From assembly GCA_913063265.1 (NCBI GenBank), contig CAJXZG010000024.1, positions 1-56,699 on the forward strand: 56,699 bases of DNA, in the 5' to 3' direction. Position numbers and translations under genes: made by a program. This document shows, in pieces, positions 25,527-34,420 of the stretch. The stretch is from an uncultured Prolixibacteraceae bacterium. GTDB lineage: Bacteria > Bacteroidota > Bacteroidia > Bacteroidales > Prolixibacteraceae. The notes under the pieces are model-generated. The model was not told where the DNA came from. It worked only from the letters and a program-made list of their open reading frames with translations, and did no database searches. The stretch's first letter is position 1. The number at the start of each line of letters is the position of its first letter.

Positions 25527-26651
25527 TTATTCAGGCCAACCATTTTTTCTGATAATTTCTCCAAGCTCTGTCAAAGATTTTACATCCTGCTTATCAATTG
25601 AACCATCTGGTAAAGGAGCAGAATTCAAAAGAAGATTTGCATTGTATTTTCCTGCATATCTCAGGTTCTCGAGAATTGAATCTGCCCCGCGATGATTTCC
25701 ATCAAATTTCCTGGTATATCCCCAGCCTGCAATATGTGTACAAATCTCAACCGGCTTTCCACTATCTACCATAACTTTGGTTTTGTCCGGATTTCTTTCC
25801 AGCCAGTGATACTCCGGTGCATAATAATCTTCTGTACCTAAATACCCCCACTTTGAAGAAATTAATGACTGTTGCTGAAGTTTGCGAATAAGTTGATATG
25901 TTTCTTCTATCCTGAATTTTTCTGTTGGACCATTTACGGGTGTAGCATAACCATCGAGCCACACACTGGCAATCGGGCCATAATTGGTTAATAATTCTGT
26001 AATCTGAGCATGCATATAATCAATATAAATGTTCAAATCATGCTCTTCGCCATATTTGTAGTATGTTTCCTTTTCAGCATATTTTGGCCGCGCAGAACCT
26101 CCCCATATATCATTGTTTGGTGCGTGTGGATGACGCCAGTCTCTGCCATGCGAATAGTACAAACATAATCCCAGACCTTTTTTTGCACAGGCATTTGCCA
26201 GTTCTTCTACCAAATCTCTTTTTGCCGGAGAATTAACAGAGTTAAAATCAGTAGTTTTTGTATTAAACAAACAAAAACTATCATGGTGACGGGTTGTAAT
26301 GTTAACATATTTCATTTCAGCTTTTAAAGTCAAATCGGTTATAAAATCAGCATCAAAATTTTCAGCAGTAAATTTTTCTTTTAGCTTTTCATAGTCTTTC
26401 ACATGTATGTTTTCACGAAACTGAACCCATTCTCCGCGACCCAACAAACTGTAAACTCCATAATGAAGGAACAATCCAAATTTTGCATCACTAAACCATT
26501 GTAGTGAAGTTCCTAAAGGATCCGATTTATAATTCCAAGCATAGTCGGCCAAATATGCAGGAACAATTGAATTGTTACATGAATAAATTGAAGGAACTAA
26601 GGCAGCAGTTAATCCTGCTCCGGTTAGTTTTATAAAATTTCTTCTTTTCAT
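25527..26651 (-). CDS. Alpha-L-fucosidase, GH29, with Tat-like signal and possible lipobox
   Basis: The 374-residue protein opens with KRRNFIKLTGAGLTAALVPS, a twin-arginine-type signal, followed by Ile-Tyr-Ser-Cys (Cys25), which could be lipidated. GH29 features follow: WFSDAKFGLFLHYGVYS, the TTRHHDSFCLF active-site segment and SVWLDGY, with Asp233 as the expected nucleophile of this retaining family. It would release terminal alpha-L-fucose outside the cytoplasm. It is shorter than classical ~450-residue fucosidases and lacks a C-terminal beta-sandwich. A second, longer GH29 lies at 54784-56175. It heads a small operon with the ACT and GNAT genes. Confidence 0.9.
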   Translation of the reverse strand: MKRRNFIKLTGAGLTAALVPSIYSCNNSIVPAYLADYAWNYKSDPLGTSLQWFSDAKFGLFLHYGVYSLLGRGEWVQFRENIHVKDYEKLKEKFTAENFDADFITDLTLKAEMKYVNITTRHHDSFCLFNTKTTDFNSVNSPAKRDLVEELANACAKKGLGLCLYYSHGRDWRHPHAPNNDIWGGSARPKYAEKETYYKYGEEHDLNIYIDYMHAQITELLTNYGPIASVWLDGYATPVNGPTEKFRIEETYQLIRKLQQQSLISSKWGYLGTEDYYAPEYHWLERNPDKTKVMVDSGKPVEICTHIAGWGYTRKFDGNHRGADSILENLRYAGKYNANLLLNSAPLPDGSIDKQDVKSLTELGEIIRKNGWPE

Positions 26652-26716
26652 TTTCTGGTTGATTCAGTTTTGTATAGTCGAATGCCAATTTACTAAGGTT
26701 TTTATTACAATCCTTT

Positions 26717-27250
26717 TTAATTGATCAAAAGAATCGCAATTCGATTCATTTCAGAGGGATTTTCTTTAACCACATTGATTTCCATACCCACATCCCGTAC
26801 TGTCTTATATACGTCAACAGCAAAGGCTTCAGGACTTGGGCGCGATTTTCTTTTATCCTTACAATTAAGCCTGTCTCCCGGGCATTCTTTACACAAACAG
26901 CAACAAGTCTGATTTAGCAAAAATGCTTTTTGAAATCCATCCAAAAATATTTTTCTTTCCAGGCTGAGTAATTTATCGGTCATATCTCCGGACCAATCTG
27001 AGGGGTAATTATTTTTATCCGCTGTTTTTGAAAGCCTTATTACAATTCCATTTTTATATTCATCAAAAAATTCCCTGCATTCCTCAACTGTAGGTGTATT
27101 TGGGGGACAAGCTCCCAAACCGTAATCGCTGCATCCAAATTCGCATTTAACTCTTACCCAGCGCTTAACAGAAATATCTTTTGGGTTAATCCATTTAAAT
27201 TCTGAAAATCCACAATCTTCAATATATGTTTCAATTTTTTCTTTGTTCAT
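26717..27250 (-). CDS. DUF2284 cysteine-rich metal-binding protein
   Basis: The 177-residue protein carries the DUF2284 pattern of many cysteines: VKCEFGCSDYGLGACPPNTP near the N-terminus, then TCCCLCKECPGDRLNC and KSRPSPEAFAVDVYKTVRDV. The family is described as a predicted metal (probably Fe-S or zinc) binding protein, often in anaerobes, with no biochemical role known to me. Its ATG lies inside the end of the S41 protease gene, overlapping by 20 bases, so it is the last gene of a coupled pair. Confidence 0.88.
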   Translation of the reverse strand: MNKEKIETYIEDCGFSEFKWINPKDISVKRWVRVKCEFGCSDYGLGACPPNTPTVEECREFFDEYKNGIVIRLSKTADKNNYPSDWSGDMTDKLLSLERKIFLDGFQKAFLLNQTCCCLCKECPGDRLNCKDKRKSRPSPEAFAVDVYKTVRDVGMEINVVKENPSEMNRIAILLIN

Positions 27251-28796
27251 TGTTGATCAAGTTTATTGTAAAATCGAGTACTCTGTCATTTTTATCAATA
27301 TAATCCTGAATTGATTTTGTGACTTTATAATCGGGTTGAACTCCCCTATTGTTATCCACGCCACAAGGGAAATAGGCCTTTTCCCAGGATGTCATAATTT
27401 GCTGATTTGTGTTTGGTAGATTGAAAAAATGTACATCCGCAAAATTTACAGTTACTCCTCCGGTTTCTTCTCCTATAATTGTTCCGTTTCCATAACATTT
27501 GTAAGCCGATGCCAATCCCTGACCGGCAGAAAAAGTAGCATTATCCGTTAGCAGATATGTTTTTCCATAATATCGAAATGGATTCTCTTTGAGTTGAATT
27601 GGATTAAAAACCGTTGTTATTAATTCTCCCGGAATTCTTTCCTTAGGCCCAATTTTCTTTTCAACCTTTCCGGTAGCAATTAACTCTTTGCTGATTTTTC
27701 TTGTTGATGAATCTTGCTCAAGAAAAGGCTGGTTAAAAACGTATTGCATTAACTCACGGCCAATAATTGTATGCCCTCCCTGATTTCCTCTTATATCGAT
27801 AATTAAATTATTGATTTTATTGTTTTGAATTTCTTCGAAAGTACTTACAAAGAAGTCTTTGTAAGTTTCCAAATCATGAAAACTAAAAAATCCTATATAT
27901 CCAATACCGGGTGAGATTTCTTTATATAATAAGGTTGGTCTTTTCTTTGAACTTCTTTTCATTCCCATCGTCCAGTTCGATAAAAATCCGCCGCTTACCC
28001 TTTTCCTTTTAAGTTCTCCGGTATCGTAATCTTTATAGGTAATTTTAAATCTCCGAAAGTTATTCCAAATACCAATATGGGCTCGATTCGTAATCTGAAA
28101 GTTTCTGTAAGCATCACTTTCATATGATGCTAATTGACTCCACTCGTCTATTAGCTGAGAAACTTTTTTGTTATTGATTTCTATAATTTCAGAACCAAGA
28201 GGAACTTTATCCCTCCAGGTATAGCTTTCGATGATATACATCCTGTTTTCAATGATTCTGATTTCGAATGGAAAGTTGTTTCTAAAAAATTTTTGAATTC
28301 CCTTTTCAATTGTATTTGCCATTGGTTTTGTATGTGCAGTTCGAAAGTATGAACATAACCTGGCACAACATTCATAAAAGTCTGTATTGGTAAGAAAAAT
28401 GGGCAAATTATCCTTAATTTTTTCAAAATGCTGCTGAAACGAATCTTTTGGAATTTCCTGGTAAATATCAGGGTGGATGTTTTCCAAAGACTCGATCATA
28501 AAATCCAGATCTTCGATTGCTGTTTTTTTAGAAACTGGTTTGCCGGATAGACTGTAAAGAAAAAATCCAAAACAAAATATCAAGGTGAGCAAATGACCGA
28601 AGATTTTTCTCTCAAGGAAATCCTGAAAAGTTTTCTTTTTAACGGCAAAAAACTCAATCGTTACAAATACAATGCTTGGAATTAAGATTAAACCATAAAG
28701 CAGAAGAATTTCTTGAATTGCGATAATCCGGCTGAAAATCAAACAGGCTATAATGATTGCCAATAAAATTAACGATATCCAAAGTTTAGGTTTCAA
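27231..28796 (-). CDS. Membrane-anchored S41-family peptidase
   Basis: The 521-residue protein starts with three predicted membrane helices (ISLILLAIIIACLIFS, EILLLYGLILIPSIVF and LLTLIFCFGFFLYSLSG), then an S41 protease domain. The interphotoreceptor-retinoid-binding-protein-like core is visible: IGYIGFFSFHDLETYKDFFV, IDIRGNQGGHTIIGRELMQY and TFSAGQGLASAYK, whose Ser in Phe-Ser-Ala is the expected nucleophile. There is no obvious PDZ domain. The only reasonable start is a TTG two bases after the EEP gene's stop; there is no in-frame ATG for about 100 codons. The active site should face the periplasm if the helices are oriented as in related proteins. Substrate is unknown. Confidence 0.8.
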   Translation of the reverse strand: MKPKLWISLILLAIIIACLIFSRIIAIQEILLLYGLILIPSIVFVTIEFFAVKKKTFQDFLERKIFGHLLTLIFCFGFFLYSLSGKPVSKKTAIEDLDFMIESLENIHPDIYQEIPKDSFQQHFEKIKDNLPIFLTNTDFYECCARLCSYFRTAHTKPMANTIEKGIQKFFRNNFPFEIRIIENRMYIIESYTWRDKVPLGSEIIEINNKKVSQLIDEWSQLASYESDAYRNFQITNRAHIGIWNNFRRFKITYKDYDTGELKRKRVSGGFLSNWTMGMKRSSKKRPTLLYKEISPGIGYIGFFSFHDLETYKDFFVSTFEEIQNNKINNLIIDIRGNQGGHTIIGRELMQYVFNQPFLEQDSSTRKISKELIATGKVEKKIGPKERIPGELITTVFNPIQLKENPFRYYGKTYLLTDNATFSAGQGLASAYKCYGNGTIIGEETGGVTVNFADVHFFNLPNTNQQIMTSWEKAYFPCGVDNNRGVQPDYKVTKSIQDYIDKNDRVLDFTINLINNEQRKN

Positions 28797-28798
28797 GT

Positions 28799-29698
28799 CT
28801 ATTTCAATTTTAGTTCCACAACCACCGGCAAATGATCTGATAAAATCAGTGATGTATCTGAAGCAACGATTTCCGCACGTATTACTTTGTCTGCCAAATC
28901 TTTAGACGTAAAAATATAATCCAATCTTCTTTGCTCACCATGTACTCCAACCTTTTCTACAAGAGTTGGAAAAGTACCGAAAAACTTATACGATTTTGTT
29001 CTAAAGGAGGCTTCCAAATCAACAAATCCTCTATCCATTACCTTTTGGATTACTGAATAATCAAGCTTTCCATTATTCAGATTTTTTTCATTATACAACA
29101 AATCTCTTTCAGTAAAAAATGGCTCCAGCTTTCCATGTGAATAATATACCTCATCGAGTGGCGAAAAAGTATTAAAATCGCCAGCTAAAATAACTTGCGA
29201 CTCCCTTGGAAGTTGACCAATATCCTGCATAATCAAGTCGATTTCTTTTTTTCTTGTAAGCCAGTTTGATGGATGTAAATGAATTACGTAAAAATATATC
29301 CCCTGAATTTTCACCCTTAATAATCCATGATGAAAACCTTCTGTAATCTTTACAATTTCTTTTATAGGAAATCGTGATGTTATTCCGGTTGGAAATCCCT
29401 CTTCTTTTAAGAGCACACTAAAATTGTGGCCATAAGTTTTGGCATCTTCTGCCAGTTTTTCTTGTGTATATTCATTGAGTTCCTGAAGTGAAACCATATC
29501 CGGATTTTGTTCTTTCATCCAACTAATCCAGGCATCTTTTCTTTCCGGGACCAAAGTAAATCCATACCAGACATTGTAACTAATGATTTTTAGATTTTCA
29601 GAATTTTGATTTCCTGACTTTTTTGTTGAATTACAGGAGTATAAAATGGAAAATATAAAAATCAGAACCGTTAAGACTATTTTAAAATTTCTTATCAT
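28799..29698 (-). CDS. Endonuclease/exonuclease/phosphatase (EEP) superfamily lipoprotein
   Basis: About 299 residues from the ATG at 29698. The signal VLTVLIFIFSILYSC ends in a cysteine fitting a lipobox, so the protein is probably membrane-anchored outside the cytoplasm. EEP motifs follow: IISYNVWYGF, MVSLQELNEY (metal-binding Glu), HLHPSNW, LAGDFNTFS and LSDHLPVVVEL (catalytic Asp-His). Extracytoplasmic members hydrolyse phosphodiesters in nucleic acids, sphingomyelin-like lipids or inositol phosphates; the substrate is not decided here. It sits two bases upstream of the S41 protease start and probably shares its message with it and DUF2284. Confidence 0.87.
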   Translation of the reverse strand: MIRNFKIVLTVLIFIFSILYSCNSTKKSGNQNSENLKIISYNVWYGFTLVPERKDAWISWMKEQNPDMVSLQELNEYTQEKLAEDAKTYGHNFSVLLKEEGFPTGITSRFPIKEIVKITEGFHHGLLRVKIQGIYFYVIHLHPSNWLTRKKEIDLIMQDIGQLPRESQVILAGDFNTFSPLDEVYYSHGKLEPFFTERDLLYNEKNLNNGKLDYSVIQKVMDRGFVDLEASFRTKSYKFFGTFPTLVEKVGVHGEQRRLDYIFTSKDLADKVIRAEIVASDTSLILSDHLPVVVELKLK

Positions 29699-29731
29699 TT
29701 TCAAAAACTGATTATTATTTTACCTGATGTT

Positions 29732-30376
29732 TTAATCAACCTCCTTTGTCATTCGAGTAAACACCGGAGGCAGTTTTAAAAAGTTGGGCCAAAAAGCAAA
29801 AGTTTTCATACCAAATTTTGTGTAGCTTTTTATGGCATTTTTGTTCTTGCTCGATACATCGAGAGAAATTGTTTTGGCACCTTTTGCATTCGCTATTTCT
29901 AAACTTTTTTGCATCAACATCTGACCTAGCCCCTTACCTCTCATTTCTTTAATTACGGTAATTGCCTGAATATAAAAATCTTCTTTTCCATGAGGGCCCA
30001 AAAAGCGAGAAAGGAATTTACCTATAACTGTAAAAATTCTGATTTTAAATTTTGGTCCTTCAGGATATTCAAACAGGACATTTTTTGTAAATCCCTCTTT
30101 TTCAGCTAAAGTATATCCGGAAAGGATTCCAGCAATTTTGTCTTTATATTCAATTATCATAACGTTTTCAAACGAGTAATCATTATTCGGTTTAACAAAA
30201 GCATCCGCAATAATCTCGTATGTTTTTTCGCCAAGTATTGAGCTGAAAAATCCTTCAGAAGCTTCATCAAATAATTTGGCAAATAAAAGACCTTCTTTTA
30301 AATCTGGTTTTGCCGGCCTGAATTTGATTAACTCATGATTAATAAAAGCTTTTGATATCTTTAGATTGTATGACAT
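29732..30376 (-). CDS. GNAT-family N-acetyltransferase
   Basis: The 214-residue cytoplasmic protein shows the GNAT acetyl-CoA loop in IQAITVIKEMRGKGLGQMLM and the following helix-strand ISLDVSSKNKNAIKSYTKFG, which is typical of the C-terminal half of the fold. The N-terminal half (PAKPDLKEGLLFAKLFDEAS) fits the acceptor-binding part. Substrate is unknown. It starts from an ATG 33 bases upstream of the EEP lipoprotein gene and may be the first gene of that operon. Confidence 0.87.
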   Translation of the reverse strand: MSYNLKISKAFINHELIKFRPAKPDLKEGLLFAKLFDEASEGFFSSILGEKTYEIIADAFVKPNNDYSFENVMIIEYKDKIAGILSGYTLAEKEGFTKNVLFEYPEGPKFKIRIFTVIGKFLSRFLGPHGKEDFYIQAITVIKEMRGKGLGQMLMQKSLEIANAKGAKTISLDVSSKNKNAIKSYTKFGMKTFAFWPNFLKLPPVFTRMTKEVD

Positions 30377-30419
30377 TTCATTTCAATTTTTTATCCTGCC
30401 GGATGGGCTTTCATTTTTG

Positions 30420-30452
30420 TCTTGACACAAAAACGAAACAAAAAAGTCAAGA
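30420..30452. repeat. Small inverted repeat TCTTGAC/GTCAAGA
   Basis: TCTTGAC (30420-30426) and GTCAAGA (30446-30452) flank 19 bases rich in A with CGAAAC. It lies in the 225-base gap between the TIGR04076 gene and the GNAT gene. It may be part of a dispersed intergenic repeat or a weak terminator; no more can be said from one copy. Confidence 0.35.
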
Positions 30453-30601
30453 AAATATAATGCTTCATCCCACAATCCCTCACCTGCCCGCGCCATATTT
30501 TCGTCCTTCGCACTTTTTAGATCCGAACAAATTCAAAAGAATAATTCAAATAAGTTTTTCTTTTTATTAATCCGTTACTATCAATGCCCGAATTTTATTC
30601 T

Positions 30602-30985
30602 CTATTTCGCAATGCTTTCAATTTTGAAAAATACGGGTCTGAAACCATCGGTACAGCACGACACAAAAGTTTCGTATTTTCCTTCCTGAACCAGGTGAAT
30701 AAAAGTTCTGATATCAGCCCATGCCCAGTTACAAAAACCTTTTGGGGCCTCCCAGGGGGAATCGATAACAAACTCCTGTCCCTCTTTAAAAACCTCACAT
30801 TTTTTTCCTTCAGAGTTTCTGAATTCTTTGTTCCAATCTGAGTTTAAACTTCTTTTTAGCACAGTTATTTTCATTCCGAATTCAGTGTTACATTCCGAGG
30901 CTGAGACTTCGCTGGCAACCATTGCTCCGGCTAGCGCACAGCTTGAACCAATTGCTGTTTTTTTAATAAAATTACGTCTTTCCAT
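30602..30985 (-). CDS. TIGR04076-family small protein with Tat signal
   Basis: The 127-residue protein opens with ERRNFIKKTAIGSSCALAGA, a twin-arginine signal, so the mature ~95 residues should be exported. The mature part matches the small TIGR04076 family: KITVLKRSLN, the KCEVFKEGQEFV strand, APKGFCNWAWADIRTFIHLV, and CCTDGFRPVFFKIESI. The paired cysteines (Phe-Cys-Asn-Trp and Ser-Cys-Cys-Thr-Asp-Gly) are conserved in that family, whose function is unknown. Most relatives I know of are cytoplasmic, which makes the Tat leader noteworthy. Confidence 0.78.
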   Translation of the reverse strand: MERRNFIKKTAIGSSCALAGAMVASEVSASECNTEFGMKITVLKRSLNSDWNKEFRNSEGKKCEVFKEGQEFVIDSPWEAPKGFCNWAWADIRTFIHLVQEGKYETFVSCCTDGFRPVFFKIESIAK

Positions 30986-31349
30986 TTTCGTTTTATTTTT
31001 TCAGTTTCCTAATTACAAAATCCACCTTTGTTTCCATACTTACCTTTTATCGGAAAGGATTTTCAATCTATGCCATTTCTAAAAGAAATTCTATCGATAA
31101 AAGTCCAATATATATTGTTAATCTAATATCGTTTGTATTTTGTTTTTGCAAAACAAGGCACGGAATTCAAATCCGCGCCAGCCAAAGATTTTTGCGAGAA
31201 GATGTCATAAGATTCGGTTTTCGATTACCTTTGATATTTAGTTTCCTAAAAATAGCAAATATTTGATTGGCTCTTAATTAAGTTGTAATTTTTATTATTA
31301 AATATACATTGTTGTTTTCTTCGTGTTTCGTGCTTCAAACTTCATGCTC
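30986..31349. other. 364-base intergenic region with a GGCACGG inverted repeat
   Basis: It lies upstream of the TIGR04076 gene and downstream of the class V PLP gene. It holds an imperfect inverted repeat at 31157-31179 and, at about 31322-31356, a degenerate GAAG-type run reading on the minus strand as GAAGTTTGAAGCACGAAACA. The rest is AT-rich with no gene that I can support. Confidence 0.5.
31157..31179. repeat. Short inverted repeat GGCACGGAATT...ATCCGCGCC
   Basis: GGCACGG (31157-31163) pairs with CCGCGCC (31173-31179), with partly complementary AAT and AAAT between them. It is a GC-rich island in AT-rich DNA, resembling REP-type palindromes scattered in Bacteroidota genomes. Confidence 0.4.
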
Positions 31350-33266
31350 CTAACTATAAACCCTTTCCTCTACATCCTTAACAAATTCCTTTATCTGTTT
31401 TTTAACCTCAGTATTAGAGTATTTCTCGTTTGTGTTGTTTTGTTTTTTAGCAATTTTTGAAAGCGTGTAAATCAACCTGTCAACTTCTTCCTCCGTGTTT
31501 CCTATTCCAATGCTTACCCTGGCCACACCCGGAAGTTGTACTTTTGGAAAAACAGTTACCATAAGTTTTTGGAATTTTTCCAGTTTCGGTCCCACACCCA
31601 GGATATGTTTGATTAAAACATGGGTACAATGGCAACCAAAACGAATTCCTATTCCACCGTGCAAGGCCAATCCTTTAGCCACTGCATCCGACATTTTTTC
31701 TTTGAGGTTAAAAACAATTACTCCTCCCCTTTTTGCGAAGTCGAGTGTATTTGTATCCGTAATTCCGTAAACCTGGATATTGGGTATTTTCGAAAGGCCT
31801 TTTAGAATCTTTTTAGTTAGAATTTGTTCTTCGTTTGCAATATTTTCAAATCCCACTCTTTGTAAAAGAACCAGTGCTTTTCCAAGTGCCACAATTCCAC
31901 CTACATTTTCTTCACCCGATTGATGAATCGATTGCATTTTTAGGGGATGAATTCGAATCAGATTTTTTTTCATCATCAGCACTCCGGTGCCAAAGGGCGC
32001 ATAAACTTTATGAGCAGAAAAAGCAAAATAGTCTATATCTGTTGCCTGCAAATTAACTTTCCGGTGGGCTACCATTTGTGCGCCATCTACCAACAATCGG
32101 GCTCCATATTTATGTACAATCTGGCTAATCTCATCCAAATCATTAAAGGTTCCCAGTACATTTGAAGCACCACTGATAGCGAAAATTGTAATTCGCTTTT
32201 TCCCCTGTTTACCTTCTTTGTTGTATTCTTTTAAAAGATTGTCCAACTCATTTAAATCGATAAATCCCTCTTTGTTAATTGATAAAGTGATATGTGAATG
32301 ATTAGCAACCATTCGCCAGGGCAAATCATTCGATGAATGTTCAAGAAGGGTTGTCAGAACAACCGGTTCAACATCCGAAAATGTTTCAAGACCTGTATTT
32401 TCTGCAGCCAGATTTATAGCCTCCGTTGTATTGGAAGTAAATACAGTTTGATAATCAGACTGAGGTGCACCGAGCAATTCTGCACAAATTGTTCGTACTT
32501 CCTGAATCAGTTTCTTTTGTGTTTTTTCAGATTGTTTCCAGCTTTGCTGCACTGCTTTCCAAACCGGTTTAAAAGTAGGTGTACTCGCTGCATAATCAAA
32601 ATTTACAAATGGCTTTTCACCTCCGGTGGTTGGAACAGATTTGCCTCGCCTTATAATATTCAGACTCAATTTATTTAATAAATCCCGACCATTAAAACTA
32701 TCTAAATCATCCGCATATAATATCTCTCCAATTGTATGGTTTTCTTTTTCTGTGTTTTGAAATATATCTTTTCCGTATTCACCAATCAATTTTAAAGCTT
32801 TAGCAAAGGCTATGATATTGATAATAACTGGTGTACCCAACTCAAACCTTTCCGGAGCAGATTCCCAAACCACCCAGTCATTGGCAATCAACCTGGCCGA
32901 ACCTCCACCGGTCTGGAATGGAACACCTCCCGGTAAAGAGCTTCTTTTTATAGCTAAAGCACGAATCCCAAATGGTAATCCCAAATCCTTGCTTGAAATC
33001 ATTTTGTAACTGGCAGAGTCCAGTTTCTTTGTAAACTCATTGAGTCTCGCAGGTGTACAAAAAATTAAAACATATTTTCTTTTGTTCAGGCCAAGATAAT
33101 TCAGAATAATTTCTCTCGCCTTATCAAACAAATAGGTTGTTACCATCGAAAAGTGTCCACTTCCCCTGTGAACGTTAGAGTACGTTTCCAGAGCTGTACT
33201 TATACTATTTCTAAGAAGATCATATGCCGTTTGACTTTCTGTTTTCTGCAGTATTTCCGGTTCCAT
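31350..33266 (-). CDS. Class V aminotransferase-fold PLP protein with a collapsed N-terminal copy
   Basis: The 638-residue protein has a complete SufS/CsdA-like domain at about 218-605: NFDYAASTPTFKPVWKAV, VFTSNTTEAINLAAEN, LLEHSSNDLPWR, LLVDGAQMV, FAFSAHKVYAPFGTGVL with PLP-lysine Lys420, and RFGCHCTH with a candidate active cysteine. Residues 1-165 look like a second, shortened copy: NVHRGSGHFSMVTTYLFDKA (31-50) matches the start of such enzymes, then PFQTGGGSARLI and PERFELGTP (116-145) match the part after the PLP lysine, with the central cofactor region missing. The second copy lacks the NVHRG motif, so the halves may complement each other. Substrate is unknown: cysteine desulfurase-like or a related C-S/C-N lyase. 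A 30-residue basic/acidic tail ends it. Confidence 0.82.
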   Translation of the reverse strand: MEPEILQKTESQTAYDLLRNSISTALETYSNVHRGSGHFSMVTTYLFDKAREIILNYLGLNKRKYVLIFCTPARLNEFTKKLDSASYKMISSKDLGLPFGIRALAIKRSSLPGGVPFQTGGGSARLIANDWVVWESAPERFELGTPVIINIIAFAKALKLIGEYGKDIFQNTEKENHTIGEILYADDLDSFNGRDLLNKLSLNIIRRGKSVPTTGGEKPFVNFDYAASTPTFKPVWKAVQQSWKQSEKTQKKLIQEVRTICAELLGAPQSDYQTVFTSNTTEAINLAAENTGLETFSDVEPVVLTTLLEHSSNDLPWRMVANHSHITLSINKEGFIDLNELDNLLKEYNKEGKQGKKRITIFAISGASNVLGTFNDLDEISQIVHKYGARLLVDGAQMVAHRKVNLQATDIDYFAFSAHKVYAPFGTGVLMMKKNLIRIHPLKMQSIHQSGEENVGGIVALGKALVLLQRVGFENIANEEQILTKKILKGLSKIPNIQVYGITDTNTLDFAKRGGVIVFNLKEKMSDAVAKGLALHGGIGIRFGCHCTHVLIKHILGVGPKLEKFQKLMVTVFPKVQLPGVARVSIGIGNTEEEVDRLIYTLSKIAKKQNNTNEKYSNTEVKKQIKEFVKDVEERVYS

Positions 33267-33400
33267 GTTATGCTGGTCTAAAAGTTTAGATTGCTCACTT
33301 TCAAATTTAGTTAATTAAAACTTACCGATCCAGAGTGAAATTTAGATACTGGTTGCGTGTTACCAGAAACATGTTATTGGAGACAAAGACGGATAACTGC

Positions 33401-33462
33401 GAATTCTGACTCCTGACTCCTGGCTTCTGGCTTCTGGCATTTGGCTTCGCGCTTCGAACTTC
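33401..33462. repeat. Degenerate 7-bp repeat tract
   Basis: On the minus strand the tract is a run of heptads of the type CAGAAGC, CAGAAGC, CAGGAGT, CAGGAGT, ending near GAAGTTCGAAG. It belongs to the same family as tracts at 36941, 40751 and 49458. It sits in the divergent gap between the class V PLP gene and the dienelactone hydrolase gene. Confidence 0.6.
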
Positions 33463-33522
33463 CTAAACTTTCAATACCAAATATTGTTAAATACTTTGAA
33501 ATAACAATTTAACCATACGATT

Positions 33523-34410
33523 ATGAAAGAACTAAAAAAGGAAGATATCAATCAGGAGGTTTTTGATTTATACGACTACTATGTGCACAACAGAATCGAT
33601 CGTCGTGACTTTATGAACCGGCTAAAAGCTTATGCAGTGGGTGGAATTACAGTAGGAGCATTATCGACATTTTTAATGCCTAAATATTCTCTTGCTCAAC
33701 AAGTTAAACCCGATGACAAAAGAATTAAAACCAGTTATCTGGAATATGATTCAACTGATGGTGGTGGCAAAATGAAAGGATTGTTTGCTCTCCCTGCAAA
33801 AGGGAAAAAGAATCTTCCGGGCGTTGTTGTTGTTCACGAAAACCGTGGACTAAATCCATATATCGAAGATGTAGCCAGACGGTTGGCTGTGGATGGATTT
33901 GCAGCTTTTGCTCCCGATGCCTTAACACCATTGGGAGGTTACCCCGGAAACGATGATGAAGGAAGGACAATGCAACGCCAGCGTGATCGAAATGAAATGT
34001 TAAATGATTTTATTGCTGCCTACGGGTTTTTAAAAGAAAGAAAAGAATGTAGTGGAAATGTGGGAGTTGTTGGATTCTGTTTTGGTGGCTGGATTTCAAA
34101 TATGATGGCAGTTAAGGTTCCTGATTTAAAAGCTGCCGTTCCGTTTTACGGAGGTCAGCCTTCAGCAGAAGAAACTGCAAATATTAAAGCACCTCTTTTA
34201 ATTCAATATGCCGAACTGGATAAACGTGTCAATGCAGGCTGGCCCGATTATGAGAAGGCTTTAAAAGAAAACAATATCAACTATACTATGCACATGTACC
34301 CGGGAGTAAATCACGGTTTTCACAACGATACCACCCCGCGATATGATGAAGATGCAGCAAAACTTGCATGGAGCAGAACTGTTGAGTTTTTTAAGGAGCA
34401 TTTGAAGTAG
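33523..34410 (+). CDS. Dienelactone hydrolase family protein, Tat-exported
   Basis: The 295-residue protein has a Tat-like [20 protein letters not shown] segment followed by a hydrophobic stretch ending at SLAQQ. The alpha/beta-hydrolase domain shows [20 protein letters not shown], the nucleophile elbow VGFCFGGW (Cys-type, as in carboxymethylenebutenolidase), [12 protein letters not shown] with the Asp, and [19 protein letters not shown] with the His. The Cys-Asp-His triad is therefore intact. Periplasmic members of this family hydrolyse esters or lactones of unknown identity. It appears to be monocistronic, followed by a hairpin-rich repeat element. Confidence 0.9.
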   Translation: MKELKKEDINQEVFDLYDYYVHNRIDRRDFMNRLKAYAVGGITVGALSTFLMPKYSLAQQVKPDDKRIKTSYLEYDSTDGGGKMKGLFALPAKGKKNLPGVVVVHENRGLNPYIEDVARRLAVDGFAAFAPDALTPLGGYPGNDDEGRTMQRQRDRNEMLNDFIAAYGFLKERKECSGNVGVVGFCFGGWISNMMAVKVPDLKAAVPFYGGQPSAEETANIKAPLLIQYAELDKRVNAGWPDYEKALKENNINYTMHMYPGVNHGFHNDTTPRYDEDAAKLAWSRTVEFFKEHLK

Positions 34411-34420
34411 GATTAAATAA

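Noticed and set aside
30584..30841. Plus-strand frame of 85 codons
   Set aside because: Antisense to the TIGR04076 gene, which has a Tat signal and conserved cysteines.
32337..32678. A 113-codon plus-strand open frame
   Set aside because: Antisense to the class V PLP gene, whose product has well-defined motifs across this stretch; the frame is rich in Cys and Phe typical of a shadow.
33401..33462. Possible CRISPR-like array
   Set aside because: Units are 7 bp, contiguous and degenerate, with no spacers of constant length and no cas genes; this is a simple tandem tract.
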